From: Chloroflexota bacterium
Lineage (GTDB): Bacteria; Chloroflexota; Anaerolineae; Anaerolineales; UBA11579
Assembly: GCA_009391835.1 (NCBI GenBank)
Contig: QWJF01000006.1
Coordinates: 1-64,000, forward strand
DNA length: 64,000 bases
Direction: 5' to 3'
The notes under the pieces are model-generated. The model was not told the origin of the DNA and searched no databases. It saw nothing but the letters and a program-made list of their open reading frames with translations. Below are positions 1 through 7,172 of the stretch, piece after piece; within the stretch, counting starts at the first letter, position 1; every line of letters begins with the position of its first letter. A program made the translations under genes and the position numbers.

Positions 1-30
1 CTGCAACACAGTAACCTGCCCGCCTTAAAT

Positions 31-60
31 AAAAAGGGCCCGCACTTGCGGGCCCTTTTT
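31..60 (-). terminator. Perfect-stem intrinsic terminator of the leftmost operon
   Basis: Bases 31-43 and 48-60 form a perfect 13-bp inverted repeat (AAAAAGGGCCCGC / GCGGGCCCTTTTT) around a 4-base loop. The stem has a GC core and ends in five T residues on either strand, so it should work in both directions. It lies 13 bases past the stop codon of the hydroxyacid dehydrogenase gene and closes the long minus-strand operon. Confidence 0.93.
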
Positions 61-73
61 GCTTCTTTCCTGC

Positions 74-1036
74 TTAAGGCAGCCCCAATTCCCCCGCCTC
101 AATCCCCAGCCCCGCCAACAGATTGCGGATCGTAGTCCAGTGCACCCGCTCCCAGGCCGCCGGGCTGGCATTCGCGTTGTGTGGTGCCAGTAGTACGTTA
201 TCCATCTCCAGCAGCGGGCTATCCTTCGGCAATGGCTCCGCCTCGAAAACATCCAGCCCCGCGCCGCCCACCTGCCCTGAGCGCAATCCCGCCACCAGCG
301 CGGCCTCATCAATCAGCGATCCGCGCGCCGTGTTCACCACTACCGCGCCCGGTTTGAGCATCCCGATTGTTTCCGCGTTCAGGATGTGCCGGCTCCTGGG
401 ATTCAAATCGCAGTTCAAGCTCACAAAATCCGCCTGGCCCAGCAAGGCCTCCAGCTCCAGCATTTCTACCCCCACCTCATCAATAAAATCCTGCCCGATC
501 TCCACGATATCCGTGCCCAGCAGCCGCGCCCCGAAAGATCGCGCCCGCCGCAGCACCGCCTTACCAATCGCTCCCACCCCCACCACGCCCAGCGTGCTTT
601 CCGCCAGTGAGCGCCCCGGCAGCTTCTCCCACTCTCCTGACTTTAATTTGTCATCCAGCCAGGGCGTCTGCCGCGCAAAAGCCAGCACATACGCCATCAC
701 CGAATCCGCCACCGCTTCAGTAAATGCGCCCGGCGTGTAGCGTACCGCAATTCCCAGTTCTTTCGCCGCCGTCTGGTCAATCGAATCGATCCCGGTCCCC
801 CATTTCGAGATCACCTTAAGCCGCGGCGCGCAGGCTGCCAGTACCTCAGCTGTGAAGCGGTCATCCCCGCAAATCGCCCCGTCGAACTGCCCGGCGTAGG
901 CCATCAGTGCCTCAGCCTCCATGCGCTCGTTCACCTCGGGCAGGATCAACTCGATATCGTGCTTGGCAAAAATTGGGCGGAAGCGCTCCACGCTGGGCAG
1001 CATGTAAGGCGCCGAAAGCAAAACGGCCTTATTCAT
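74..1036 (-). CDS. D-isomer-specific 2-hydroxyacid dehydrogenase (phosphoglycerate dehydrogenase-like)
   Basis: This 320-residue protein has the D-2-hydroxyacid dehydrogenase fold. The Rossmann motif GVGAIG is at residues 153-158. The catalytic triad is visible as R238 (in NTARGS), E267 (in FEAEPL) and H286 (in APHNA). The family reduces 2-keto acids or oxidises 2-hydroxy acids with NAD(H). There is no ACT or ASB regulatory domain, so this is the short form and not a dedicated serine-pathway enzyme. It overlaps the end of the upstream cytidylyltransferase gene by 8 bases and is the last gene before a strong terminator. Next to a cytidylyltransferase, a role on a keto-sugar acid or small hydroxyacid precursor of the glycan is plausible; the substrate is unknown. 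Confidence 0.88.
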   Translation of the reverse strand: MNKAVLLSAPYMLPSVERFRPIFAKHDIELILPEVNERMEAEALMAYAGQFDGAICGDDRFTAEVLAACAPRLKVISKWGTGIDSIDQTAAKELGIAVRYTPGAFTEAVADSVMAYVLAFARQTPWLDDKLKSGEWEKLPGRSLAESTLGVVGVGAIGKAVLRRARSFGARLLGTDIVEIGQDFIDEVGVEMLELEALLGQADFVSLNCDLNPRSRHILNAETIGMLKPGAVVVNTARGSLIDEAALVAGLRSGQVGGAGLDVFEAEPLPKDSPLLEMDNVLLAPHNANASPAAWERVHWTTIRNLLAGLGIEAGELGLP

Positions 1037-1721
1037 TGAGCAGGCGTTGCCGCATCAGAAAATCGGCAATTTGAAAATCCAGTTCTTCGTCAATATCCCA
1101 GGCTTCCTCCGCCGGGATCGGGAACATCATTGGGTGCTTCCCCAGCCGGTGGCCGCCCGCCGCTAGCGTCTCCCCGCTGAATAGGTAGATGCACGAATTT
1201 TCCTCGAACACGGGGGGCAGGTCCTGGGTGCGCAGCAGTTCAGCGGGATTGTGGTTCAGCGGCTTGCCAGCGCTATCATACAGTCGCGTATGCTGCGCCG
1301 TCACGCTGAAGAGCGAGTCCTTCTCGGGGTACGATCCAAGAAAAGCGGCAATCGCCGCGCTCAAGGTCTCCGGCCTCAACAGCGGGTTTGTGCTGTGGGT
1401 CTGCAAATAGAAATCCGCCGCCACCTGTTTTGTGTCGTGCAGCAGGATCTCATTCATCGGTATATCCCCGCCTCGCAAGGCCACCGGTCGGTCAATCACC
1501 ACCACCTCGGGGAAATACGCCTTCAGACCCTTCTTAATCGGCCGGCTGTCGGTATCCACCACAATTTCGGCTATCTCCGGGCAGATCCGCAGCGTCCGCA
1601 AAATATGGTGGAAGAGCGGCGCATCCGCCAGCTCGCGCATATTCTTGGCCTTCACCCGCTCCGAGTGATGGCGCATCGGCACCAAGGCCACGATCCTTGG
1701 CTTGTCAGTCACCACTGCCAT
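1029..1721 (-). CDS. Acylneuraminate/3-deoxy-manno-octulosonate-type cytidylyltransferase
   Basis: The 230-residue protein is of the CMP-sugar-acid synthetase family (PF02348 type), which couples CTP to a nonulosonic or Kdo-like acid. The N-terminal nucleotide loop is seen as VPMRHHSERVKAKN at residues 14-27, with basic residues where the family has R/K/S/K. The acidic metal-binding stretch DIDEELDF is near residues 209-216. I place the start at the ATG at 1721, preceded by GGAGC; a longer reading frame upstream is repeat-derived. The start region has been copied twice upstream (88-bp tandem repeat), giving two short upstream ORFs. It is one of three cytidylyltransferase-type genes in the window. 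Its sugar is not identifiable from sequence. Confidence 0.85.
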   Translation of the reverse strand: MAVVTDKPRIVALVPMRHHSERVKAKNMRELADAPLFHHILRTLRICPEIAEIVVDTDSRPIKKGLKAYFPEVVVIDRPVALRGGDIPMNEILLHDTKQVAADFYLQTHSTNPLLRPETLSAAIAAFLGSYPEKDSLFSVTAQHTRLYDSAGKPLNHNPAELLRTQDLPPVFEENSCIYLFSGETLAAGGHRLGKHPMMFPIPAEEAWDIDEELDFQIADFLMRQRLLNE

Positions 1722-1809
1722 GCTCCGTTCCTGCGACCATATCAAGCAAAACACTGGTGCCGCCGGGTCCCAGGGCCACGATCCTTGGCTTGTCAGTCGC
1801 CACTACCAT
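1705..1809 (-). CDS. Repeat-derived small ORF overlapping the cytidylyltransferase start (34 residues)
   Basis: This short ORF starts at an ATG preceded by the same GGAGC found before the cytidylyltransferase gene and stops at a TGA 17 bases beyond that gene's ATG. Its first residues (MVVATDKPRIVAL) closely match the start of the real protein (MAVVTDKPRIVAL); the rest has no recognisable fold. It is created by the 88-bp tandem duplication. It may be translated and couple ribosomes into the downstream gene, or it may be a by-product without function. Confidence 0.35.
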   Translation of the reverse strand: MVVATDKPRIVALGPGGTSVLLDMVAGTEHGSGD

Positions 1810-1888
1810 GCTCCGTTTCTGCGACCATGTCAAGCAAAACACTGGTGCCGCTGGGACTCAGGGCCACGATCCGCGCTTTATCGGCCAT
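1793..1888 (-). CDS. Repeat-derived small ORF overlapping the GT2 stop codon (31 residues)
   Basis: The ATG overlaps the end of the upstream GT2 gene (within GATGATGGCCGATAA). The ORF runs 31 codons to a TGA that overlaps the start of the next small ORF. The N-terminus MADKARIVAL resembles the starts of the second small ORF and of the cytidylyltransferase, and the C-terminal part (SVLLDMVAETEHGSGD) is nearly identical to that of the second small ORF. No domain is recognisable. It forms the first link of a chain of three overlapping starts. Confidence 0.33.
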   Translation of the reverse strand: MADKARIVALSPSGTSVLLDMVAETEHGSGD

Positions 1889-2846
1889 CATCCATCACTT
1901 CCGTCAACTCCCGGCGCACTTTTTTTGAGGAAGGCGGCGGGGCCAGCTCGCCCGGCGAATAATACAGCGCTTCTTTCAACGCCGGGGTCAGCTCGCCCCG
2001 CTCGTGGTATCCCCGATAGGTGCCCCAATATTGCAGCACCCGAAAGCTCACGATGCCTACCGCTTCCCGCAGCCAGCGCCCGGCCCGCCATGCCGCCGCC
2101 ATATCCGCCAGGGAATTGCGCAACGTCAGACTCGCGAGATGCCACAGGCTGAAACGACTGGTTGGCAGAATAGCCCGCAGCGCAATCGCTTCCCGTCGGT
2201 GCCGGTTCACAATCTGGCGCGGCGTCTCCTCGTGCAAATGGGCCACGCCCGCCTCCGCCACATAAGCCACCGTGTAGCCCTGTTTTTGCGCCCAGCTCGC
2301 CCAGGCAATGTCTTCCAGCCCGGTCAGTTCCTCATCAAAGGGGTGCTCTTTCCATAAAGATTTGCGCAGCGCCGCATTGGCGTTGTTGCAAAAAGGCTTA
2401 TCCGTCTGCAGGTGCGATACATCAGGGAACCAGTTACGAAAATGCCGGTCTTCCGAGAATTTGCTCCCCGCCCCGCCCCGCTGCTTGCCGTAGCTCATCG
2501 CCACTTGGGCATCCGCAAACGGCGCAATCAATTGCTCCAACCAATCATCCGCCAGCGCACGCACATGCGCGCTGGCCAGTACCACAATCTCGCCCCGCGT
2601 GGCCTCAATGCCCATGTTCAGTGAGCGCCCGAAGGTGAAATCCTGCGGCTGGATGTGCAGTACGCGCACCGGATAGCGGCCCGCAATCGCCAGCGTCTCA
2701 TCCGTCGAGCCCGAATCCACCAGCACGATATCTACATCCTGTAGGGTCTGCCGCCCGATGGCGTTCAGCAGCGCACCCAGGTGCTTTTCCTCGTTAAAGG
2801 CCCGGATCACTACCGAGCAACTTGGCATGTTTTTCCCTTTAGACAT
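1878..2846 (-). CDS. Family 2 glycosyltransferase (rhamnosyltransferase-like)
   Basis: The protein (322 residues from the first ATG) begins with a GT-A nucleotide-binding strand pattern, SVVIRAFNEE at 11-20 and VLVDSGSTD at 41-49. At the usual DXD position it reads SAH (92-94), followed by DDW, a variant I associate with rhamnosyltransferase-like GT2 enzymes. A likely catalytic region with LEDIAWASWA follows. It should transfer a sugar from a nucleotide donor on the cytosolic face. The ATG at residue 7 (2828) has a better AAAGGG ribosome-binding site and may be the true start. It lies 9 bases after the sulfotransferase gene. Confidence 0.88.
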   Translation of the reverse strand: MSKGKNMPSCSVVIRAFNEEKHLGALLNAIGRQTLQDVDIVLVDSGSTDETLAIAGRYPVRVLHIQPQDFTFGRSLNMGIEATRGEIVVLASAHVRALADDWLEQLIAPFADAQVAMSYGKQRGGAGSKFSEDRHFRNWFPDVSHLQTDKPFCNNANAALRKSLWKEHPFDEELTGLEDIAWASWAQKQGYTVAYVAEAGVAHLHEETPRQIVNRHRREAIALRAILPTSRFSLWHLASLTLRNSLADMAAAWRAGRWLREAVGIVSFRVLQYWGTYRGYHERGELTPALKEALYYSPGELAPPPSSKKVRRELTEVMDDGR

Positions 2847-2855
2847 GGTTCCATC

Positions 2856-3725
2856 TTACCAGTTACCATTTTCCTCATACCTAAGCCGTTCCAACAAGCC
2901 CCCGCACACTTGCTTAAACAATTCCTTGTGCGCCTCCGTAAAATGCTCGCGCCAGGCACCGGCTCGCCCGCTCCGGAAAGTCGGCGAGCGCTGCGGGTCT
3001 ATGGATCGCGCCAACATCTCTACGGCCGCCTCCTGCGTGCCGCGATAGCGGAAGCCGCGCTGCTCCGCGTGCGTCAGTATGCGATCGATGGTTGCCCTCG
3101 GTGCTTCAATGAAATCTTCGAAGCGCAGCGCCAACACCTCGTTTCGCTCCAGCCATCCCAGATAAGGCGCAAAGCGTTCCCCAATTCCTGGGAAGGGCTG
3201 TTCTGCTTCTGGCCGCCCAAGGATGCTCACTCGCAGCCGCTCATCAAAGGTTTTGAGCGTATTGACGTAGTAATCATGGTGAACGTGTTGTGCGTTCAGC
3301 TCGCTCACGTAAAAAACGTGCGACACCGCCACGTCCCGCGGATCCCGATATATGAAATAGTTAGCCGTGCCATCCCGACACAATTCAGCCACCAGCGCCG
3401 GAAAGGCATGCACGTGCCCGTAACCGATATCGCCTGGCAGCAAGCGTTGCACATCCTTAACTATCGCATCCACCGGGCGCGGCCTTCCGCTTTCCCCTTC
3501 AAAGGTGAGCACCGCTGGCAACCCGCTTTCCACCACCGGACCCAGTTTTGAAAGCCCGCCCACCACCTGAGTCAGTAAATGTGTGCCAGATTTCGGGAAA
3601 GAATTGAGAAAAAAGCGGGGCATTTCCGCGATTTGGCGAGATTTGCTGACAGTAAATCGCACACGCGCTAGCCCTCTGCGTAGCGCGCGCCGCGCTAAAC
3701 GGGCCTGCATTTTTAGATCAGCCAT
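2856..3725 (-). CDS. PAPS-dependent sulfotransferase (first of a tandem pair)
   Basis: This 289-residue protein has the PF00685-type sulfotransferase signatures. The 5'-phosphosulfate loop is PKSGTHLL at 44-51. The 3'-phosphate motif YRDPRDVAVSH is at 126-136, with the family Arg and Ser. The C-terminal PAPS-binding segment FRSGRAGAW is at about 250-258. No signal peptide or membrane segment is seen, so it is probably cytosolic and acts on glycan intermediates. It directly abuts a paralogue (3726-4586) with the same architecture. PAPS can be supplied by the fused ATP sulfurylase/APS kinase at 15.9-17.6 kb. The acceptor sugar is unknown. Confidence 0.92.
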   Translation of the reverse strand: MADLKMQARLARRALRRGLARVRFTVSKSRQIAEMPRFFLNSFPKSGTHLLTQVVGGLSKLGPVVESGLPAVLTFEGESGRPRPVDAIVKDVQRLLPGDIGYGHVHAFPALVAELCRDGTANYFIYRDPRDVAVSHVFYVSELNAQHVHHDYYVNTLKTFDERLRVSILGRPEAEQPFPGIGERFAPYLGWLERNEVLALRFEDFIEAPRATIDRILTHAEQRGFRYRGTQEAAVEMLARSIDPQRSPTFRSGRAGAWREHFTEAHKELFKQVCGGLLERLRYEENGNW

Positions 3726-4586
3726 CTACCAATCCGCGTCCTGCTCATAGCCTAAGCGCTGCAACAAATCCCCGGTCGCGGATTTGAAGCGCACCTTGTT
3801 CTCTGCAGTAAAATGCTCGCGCCATTCGCCCGGTTGCCCTCGCCGAAAAGTGCCCGATTTACGCGGGGCAATCGCCCCTGCCAACGCTGCCAGCGCCTGG
3901 TCCCGATCCATCTGCAAATCGAAGCCGCGCGCCACAATATGCGCCAATAAACCTTCCAAAGCGACGTCTTGCGCCAGAATCAGGTCTTCGAAGCGCATCG
4001 AGTGAACCGCGGGCTGATCGAGCCAGCCCATATAGTGGGCGTATTTTTCCCGGATCGAGGATAACTCAAAGCCCGGCTCGCCCACCCCTTCGATGGCCGC
4101 GTTCAACCGCGCCGCCATATCCGGCAACCGTTGATAATAAGCATGCATCCCGTGTCCTGGATACAGCTCGGTCGCAAAGAACACGTGCGAAACCAGCACG
4201 TCCCGCGGATCCCGATAGACGAAGAAGGCAGCCACACCATCCCGGCTCAAGGCCTCGATATAAGGACTGCGCGCATGCAAGTAGCCATAGCCTATGTCGC
4301 CGGGCTGCAGTTCTTGCAAGCGGGCCAGCACCTGACGCTCTTCGAGATTTTCGTTTGCCTCAGAGCGGGTGAGCGGCGGCATGCCTGGATCCACAAAGGG
4401 GCCGATGCGGGTCAGGCCCAACAGCACCTGGCTGAGCAGGTGTGAGCCTGATTTGGGCATGGCGTTGCCGATCACCATCGGTGCAGCACCCAACGCCTCC
4501 GCCCTATAGCGCCGCGCCCCTGCCGCCCGCCGCAGTGTCCAGCGCGCTTTCTTGATCGGGCGCTTCACTATTTGCAAAATTTTCAT
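3726..4586 (-). CDS. PAPS-dependent sulfotransferase (second of a tandem pair)
   Basis: This 286-residue sulfotransferase carries PKSGSHLL at 44-51, YRDPRDVLVSH at 124-134 and FRRGQPGEW near the C-terminus. It shares with the next gene a GDIGYG-type segment before the 3'-phosphate motif and a similar basic N-terminus. The pair therefore looks like an old tandem duplication that has diverged, with the acceptor-binding regions differing most. There is no gap between the two genes, so they are surely co-transcribed. The most likely role is sulfation of two different positions of the same polymer. Confidence 0.92.
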   Translation of the reverse strand: MKILQIVKRPIKKARWTLRRAAGARRYRAEALGAAPMVIGNAMPKSGSHLLSQVLLGLTRIGPFVDPGMPPLTRSEANENLEERQVLARLQELQPGDIGYGYLHARSPYIEALSRDGVAAFFVYRDPRDVLVSHVFFATELYPGHGMHAYYQRLPDMAARLNAAIEGVGEPGFELSSIREKYAHYMGWLDQPAVHSMRFEDLILAQDVALEGLLAHIVARGFDLQMDRDQALAALAGAIAPRKSGTFRRGQPGEWREHFTAENKVRFKSATGDLLQRLGYEQDADW

Positions 4587-4589
4587 CGG

Positions 4590-5906
4590 TTATTGGTGCG
4601 GATCGCTGGGCGCGGGCACATCGCTCAAGGAAACCAATTCGTGGCCCAACAAAATTTCCACGACGTCCCAGACAGCTTCGAACGACAAATCCAGTTCATG
4701 GGCAATATCCGCCGGCGTGCGCGTGCCGTCGCAACGATCCATGATCTCGAAGCGGCGCTTGTGCCCTTCGGCATCTTCCTTGTAATCCACCCATATCCCC
4801 GGGTAATCCGACGCAAACACCTCGCCTTTGAAATAGTTGACCACGTAACGGTTGCGGTCAAAGGCTTGCAGCAGGCCGAGCACCAAATCGCGTGAAGCTT
4901 CCAGGCGTTTCTGGCTTACGATGTCTGGCGTGTCTTTGCTGGAGTGATATTCCGGGTAAGGGGAGAAACGCGATTCGGGGGTCTCTGGTTTTTCCACTCG
5001 AGAGAGCGAGAGCATCGTTACGCGTACGCCGGGCGCATTGAATTGGCGTTCATCGTTGTCAATGATCGAGCGAAAGGGGCCGACGTAGGCACCCGGGGCA
5101 AGGCCTTGAAGGGCAGCGGTCAGAGCGCGATCCGCTTGGCTCTCCGGCAGGAAGGAGGTTTGCAGGGCGTGCGGCGCATCGTTGCCCAGCATCTCCAGGA
5201 AGAGCCCGCCGTGCATTTTTGGGATCAATTTTTCGTGCTGGCTGAGATAGGCCACCGAGCCGATTGTCTCCGGGAAAAGCAGCAAGCGATAAGAAAAATG
5301 CGGTTTAGGGCCTTCCATCAATGCGCGCATTGCATCCAGCCCAACCACCACACCGCTCAAATCATCGTTGACCATCGCTGGATGGTCAAGGTGGGCGGCG
5401 AGTACGAAGCATTCGTCCACTTCGCCCTTAACCAGCACTTCGCCGATCTTCAATTCGCCCGGGCTGAATTCAGCGCGGATCACCACCCGGTAGCGAGCTT
5501 CGCTAAGCTGGTGGCGCAGATCCCGGGTGCAGCATAAACCCCAATCGCGCTGATAATACTTGAAGACAAAGGGGATGGCATCCAGCAACTTTGGATGGAC
5601 ATGCAGGTACTCGATTAATTCCTCGTGGCTGACCTCACCCTCGAAAGGCAGTGAATATGAGACCACATGCAGCGGGTGATCAGCGTAATCAAGAATGCGC
5701 TCCCCATCCAGTGTTTCCAGATAGGCCTCATGGCAGGTCCACTTTTCGGGCACCGTCCAGGTCCATACCGGGGTGCCGGAGGGGACTTTGTGAATGGTCA
5801 TCGGGATTTCTTCGGCGAGGCGCGCCAGGGCGCGATCATAATCGTCGGAGACGATATCGCGCTTGAGGAACCAGAGTTCCTCGATAAGCTGCGTCATAGT
5901 CGCCAT
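4590..5906 (-). CDS. DUF4910-type protein with M28-like aminopeptidase domain and C-terminal winged helix
   Basis: The 438-residue protein resembles the COG4310/DUF4910 group of glycan-cluster proteins with an M28-like zinc peptidase fold. The metal motif is visible: HLDH at 172-175 followed by NDDLSG at 180-185, with a glutamate in FPETIG near 213 and a late histidine in HSSKD near 345. The last 70 residues (CDGTRTPADIAHELDL onward) look like a small winged-helix domain. No signal peptide is present. Reports of activity for this group are not known to me. Here it sits downstream of an aminoacyl-carrier ligase, a carrier protein and two acyltransferases, which suggests chemistry on an aminoacyl-sugar or aminoacyl thioester; this is inference. 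Confidence 0.82.
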   Translation of the reverse strand: MATMTQLIEELWFLKRDIVSDDYDRALARLAEEIPMTIHKVPSGTPVWTWTVPEKWTCHEAYLETLDGERILDYADHPLHVVSYSLPFEGEVSHEELIEYLHVHPKLLDAIPFVFKYYQRDWGLCCTRDLRHQLSEARYRVVIRAEFSPGELKIGEVLVKGEVDECFVLAAHLDHPAMVNDDLSGVVVGLDAMRALMEGPKPHFSYRLLLFPETIGSVAYLSQHEKLIPKMHGGLFLEMLGNDAPHALQTSFLPESQADRALTAALQGLAPGAYVGPFRSIIDNDERQFNAPGVRVTMLSLSRVEKPETPESRFSPYPEYHSSKDTPDIVSQKRLEASRDLVLGLLQAFDRNRYVVNYFKGEVFASDYPGIWVDYKEDAEGHKRRFEIMDRCDGTRTPADIAHELDLSFEAVWDVVEILLGHELVSLSDVPAPSDPHQ

Positions 5907-5913
5907 TGCCGCC

Positions 5914-6693
5914 CTATTTGCCCACCAGCACTTCGGATTTGTTCGCTACCAGAGCCCATATGTTGCGCGCCAACAGCGAATCCGCTGCAGCCACAAAATC
6001 ACGTAGCGAGCAGACCGAGAGCGCCCCAAAATTAACTTGAACTGTTTGCCATTGACCCTTGGCTTCCAGAGCGCCTTGGATCGGAGCAAGCGCCAACTTA
6101 GGATCACTCTCTAAATCGCGCACGAACATGCGGTAGCTGCGCGTTTGCCTGGTGCCATCCACTTTCACGCGGCCGCTAAACTCCTTCCAATAACGATACG
6201 GCACCGCAGCGCGCTGCTCACTGTAGTGCACGATGGAAGCGGCCTGGATATCGGCGCCGAGCAGCAGCAACTTGAAATCGAGGGCCAGCATGCGATCAAA
6301 GGCTGAGCCGTCGTCGAAGGCGGAGGGCGTGTCCAGAGCGGCGAGTTCGGCGGCACGCGCGCCGAGGATGGCCAGCGATTGCATCGGGTGCGTGGTGCGC
6401 AGTGCTGTTGGTTGCTGGCGCACGAACTCAGATAAGATGCCCATTCCTTCAGAGGGTGTGGCAGCCGGATCATAATCCTCGCCGCGGGCTAAGGCGAAAT
6501 TAAAGGTAGGAACAGCAATCGTTCCCGTAGGGCCGAGTACGGCTTGCAATGCTTTCAGATAAGTAGCCTCGCCCTGTTCAGGCTTGCCCAAGAATTGCAG
6601 TGCGGAATGCACCAGCAAACCATCGCCAGCTCGAACACCGACTACGCGCAGGGCTACTTCCAATTGAGATTGCGTGAGCTTGGGGATGGCCAT
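5914..6693 (-). CDS. AAC(3)-family N-acetyltransferase
   Basis: The 259-residue protein matches the aminoglycoside 3-N-acetyltransferase family (PF02522). Typical segments are VHSALQFLG near 28-36, THPMQSLAILG at 101-111 and HYSEQR at 156-161, the last holding the family His. The family transfers acyl groups from CoA to amino groups. Homologues in glycan clusters act on amino sugars and not on antibiotics, so resistance should not be assumed. The gene lies 2 bases after the GNAT gene and in the same block as the carrier protein and aminoacyl ligase, so an aminoacyl or acyl transfer to an amino sugar is a reasonable guess. Confidence 0.88.
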   Translation of the reverse strand: MAIPKLTQSQLEVALRVVGVRAGDGLLVHSALQFLGKPEQGEATYLKALQAVLGPTGTIAVPTFNFALARGEDYDPAATPSEGMGILSEFVRQQPTALRTTHPMQSLAILGARAAELAALDTPSAFDDGSAFDRMLALDFKLLLLGADIQAASIVHYSEQRAAVPYRYWKEFSGRVKVDGTRQTRSYRMFVRDLESDPKLALAPIQGALEAKGQWQTVQVNFGALSVCSLRDFVAAADSLLARNIWALVANKSEVLVGK

Positions 6694-6695
6694 TG

Positions 6696-7172
6696 CTAGC
6701 CCTCCAATACTTTGCGCACCAGGGTGAGGTCAAGGGCAAAACCCTGCTTGCGCCAAAAGTCAAGGCCCTGATCATTGCCCGCCTGCACCTGCACTTCCAC
6801 CGAGTGGACGCCCAGTTCAGCAAATTTCTGCATGGCCGCATCCACCAGTTGCCGGCCCGCGCCCTGGCCGCGCAGTTCATCGTCCACATAAAGATCACTG
6901 ATTTCGCCCGCCTGCACCCCACCCAAGTAAGCGGGACTCAGCTTCAGCCGCGCCAAAAGAAAGGCGCGCGGGCCATTATCGGTTTCGGCCAGCCAGACAA
7001 AACTAAAGCGCCCCAGTGTGCGCTGGAAAGAGGCAAGCCATTGACCGGGCGCATCTGTGACTTCCGGAAAGGCTAGACCGAGGCTGCGATGAAAACGATC
7101 AAGGGCGGCCCACAACTCAGCCAGGGCGGGCAAATCCTCGTCTTCAGCAGGACGAATATGGATCTTATTCAT
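6696..7172 (-). CDS. GNAT-family N-acyltransferase
   Basis: The protein is 158 residues from the ATG at 7172. It has the GNAT core LYVDDELRGQGAGRQLV at 94-110, including the RGQGAG pyrophosphate-binding loop, and a later N133...FWRKQGF motif. GNAT enzymes transfer an acyl group, usually from acyl-CoA and sometimes from an acyl carrier protein, to an amine. The start overlaps the end of the aminoacyl ligase gene by 8 bases, implying translational coupling. The tight link to a ligase plus carrier suggests that it may use an aminoacyl-carrier thioester; alternatively it is an ordinary sugar N-acetyltransferase. Confidence 0.88.
   Translation of the reverse strand: MNKIHIRPAEDEDLPALAELWAALDRFHRSLGLAFPEVTDAPGQWLASFQRTLGRFSFVWLAETDNGPRAFLLARLKLSPAYLGGVQAGEISDLYVDDELRGQGAGRQLVDAAMQKFAELGVHSVEVQVQAGNDQGLDFWRKQGFALDLTLVRKVLEG

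Larger units (their letters stand above)
1691..1888. repeat. 88-bp tandem repeat over the start region of the cytidylyltransferase gene
   Basis: The phrase CGATCC...GGCC recurs at 1691, 1779 and 1867, a period of exactly 88 bases. Units 1691-1778 and 1779-1866 differ at 7 of 88 positions by my count. The third copy is partial. Each full unit carries a GGAGC-ATG start site and a TDKPRIVAL-type reading frame. Because 88 is not a multiple of three, each copy shifts frame. The scattered substitutions argue against an assembly duplication. Confidence 0.9.

Noticed and set aside
92-94. Loss of the DXD motif in the GT2 at 1878-2846 (SAH at residues 92-94; coordinates given here are residue numbers)
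   Set aside because: I recall the same ASAH variant in rhamnosyltransferase-like GT2 proteins, so it is not evidence of inactivation.
1691-1866. Tandem repeat as an assembly artefact
   Set aside because: The two full units differ by scattered substitutions, which an assembly duplication would not produce.
5914-6693. Aminoglycoside resistance gene
   Set aside because: The AAC(3) family includes sugar N-acyltransferases of glycan loci; context gives no support for a resistance role.
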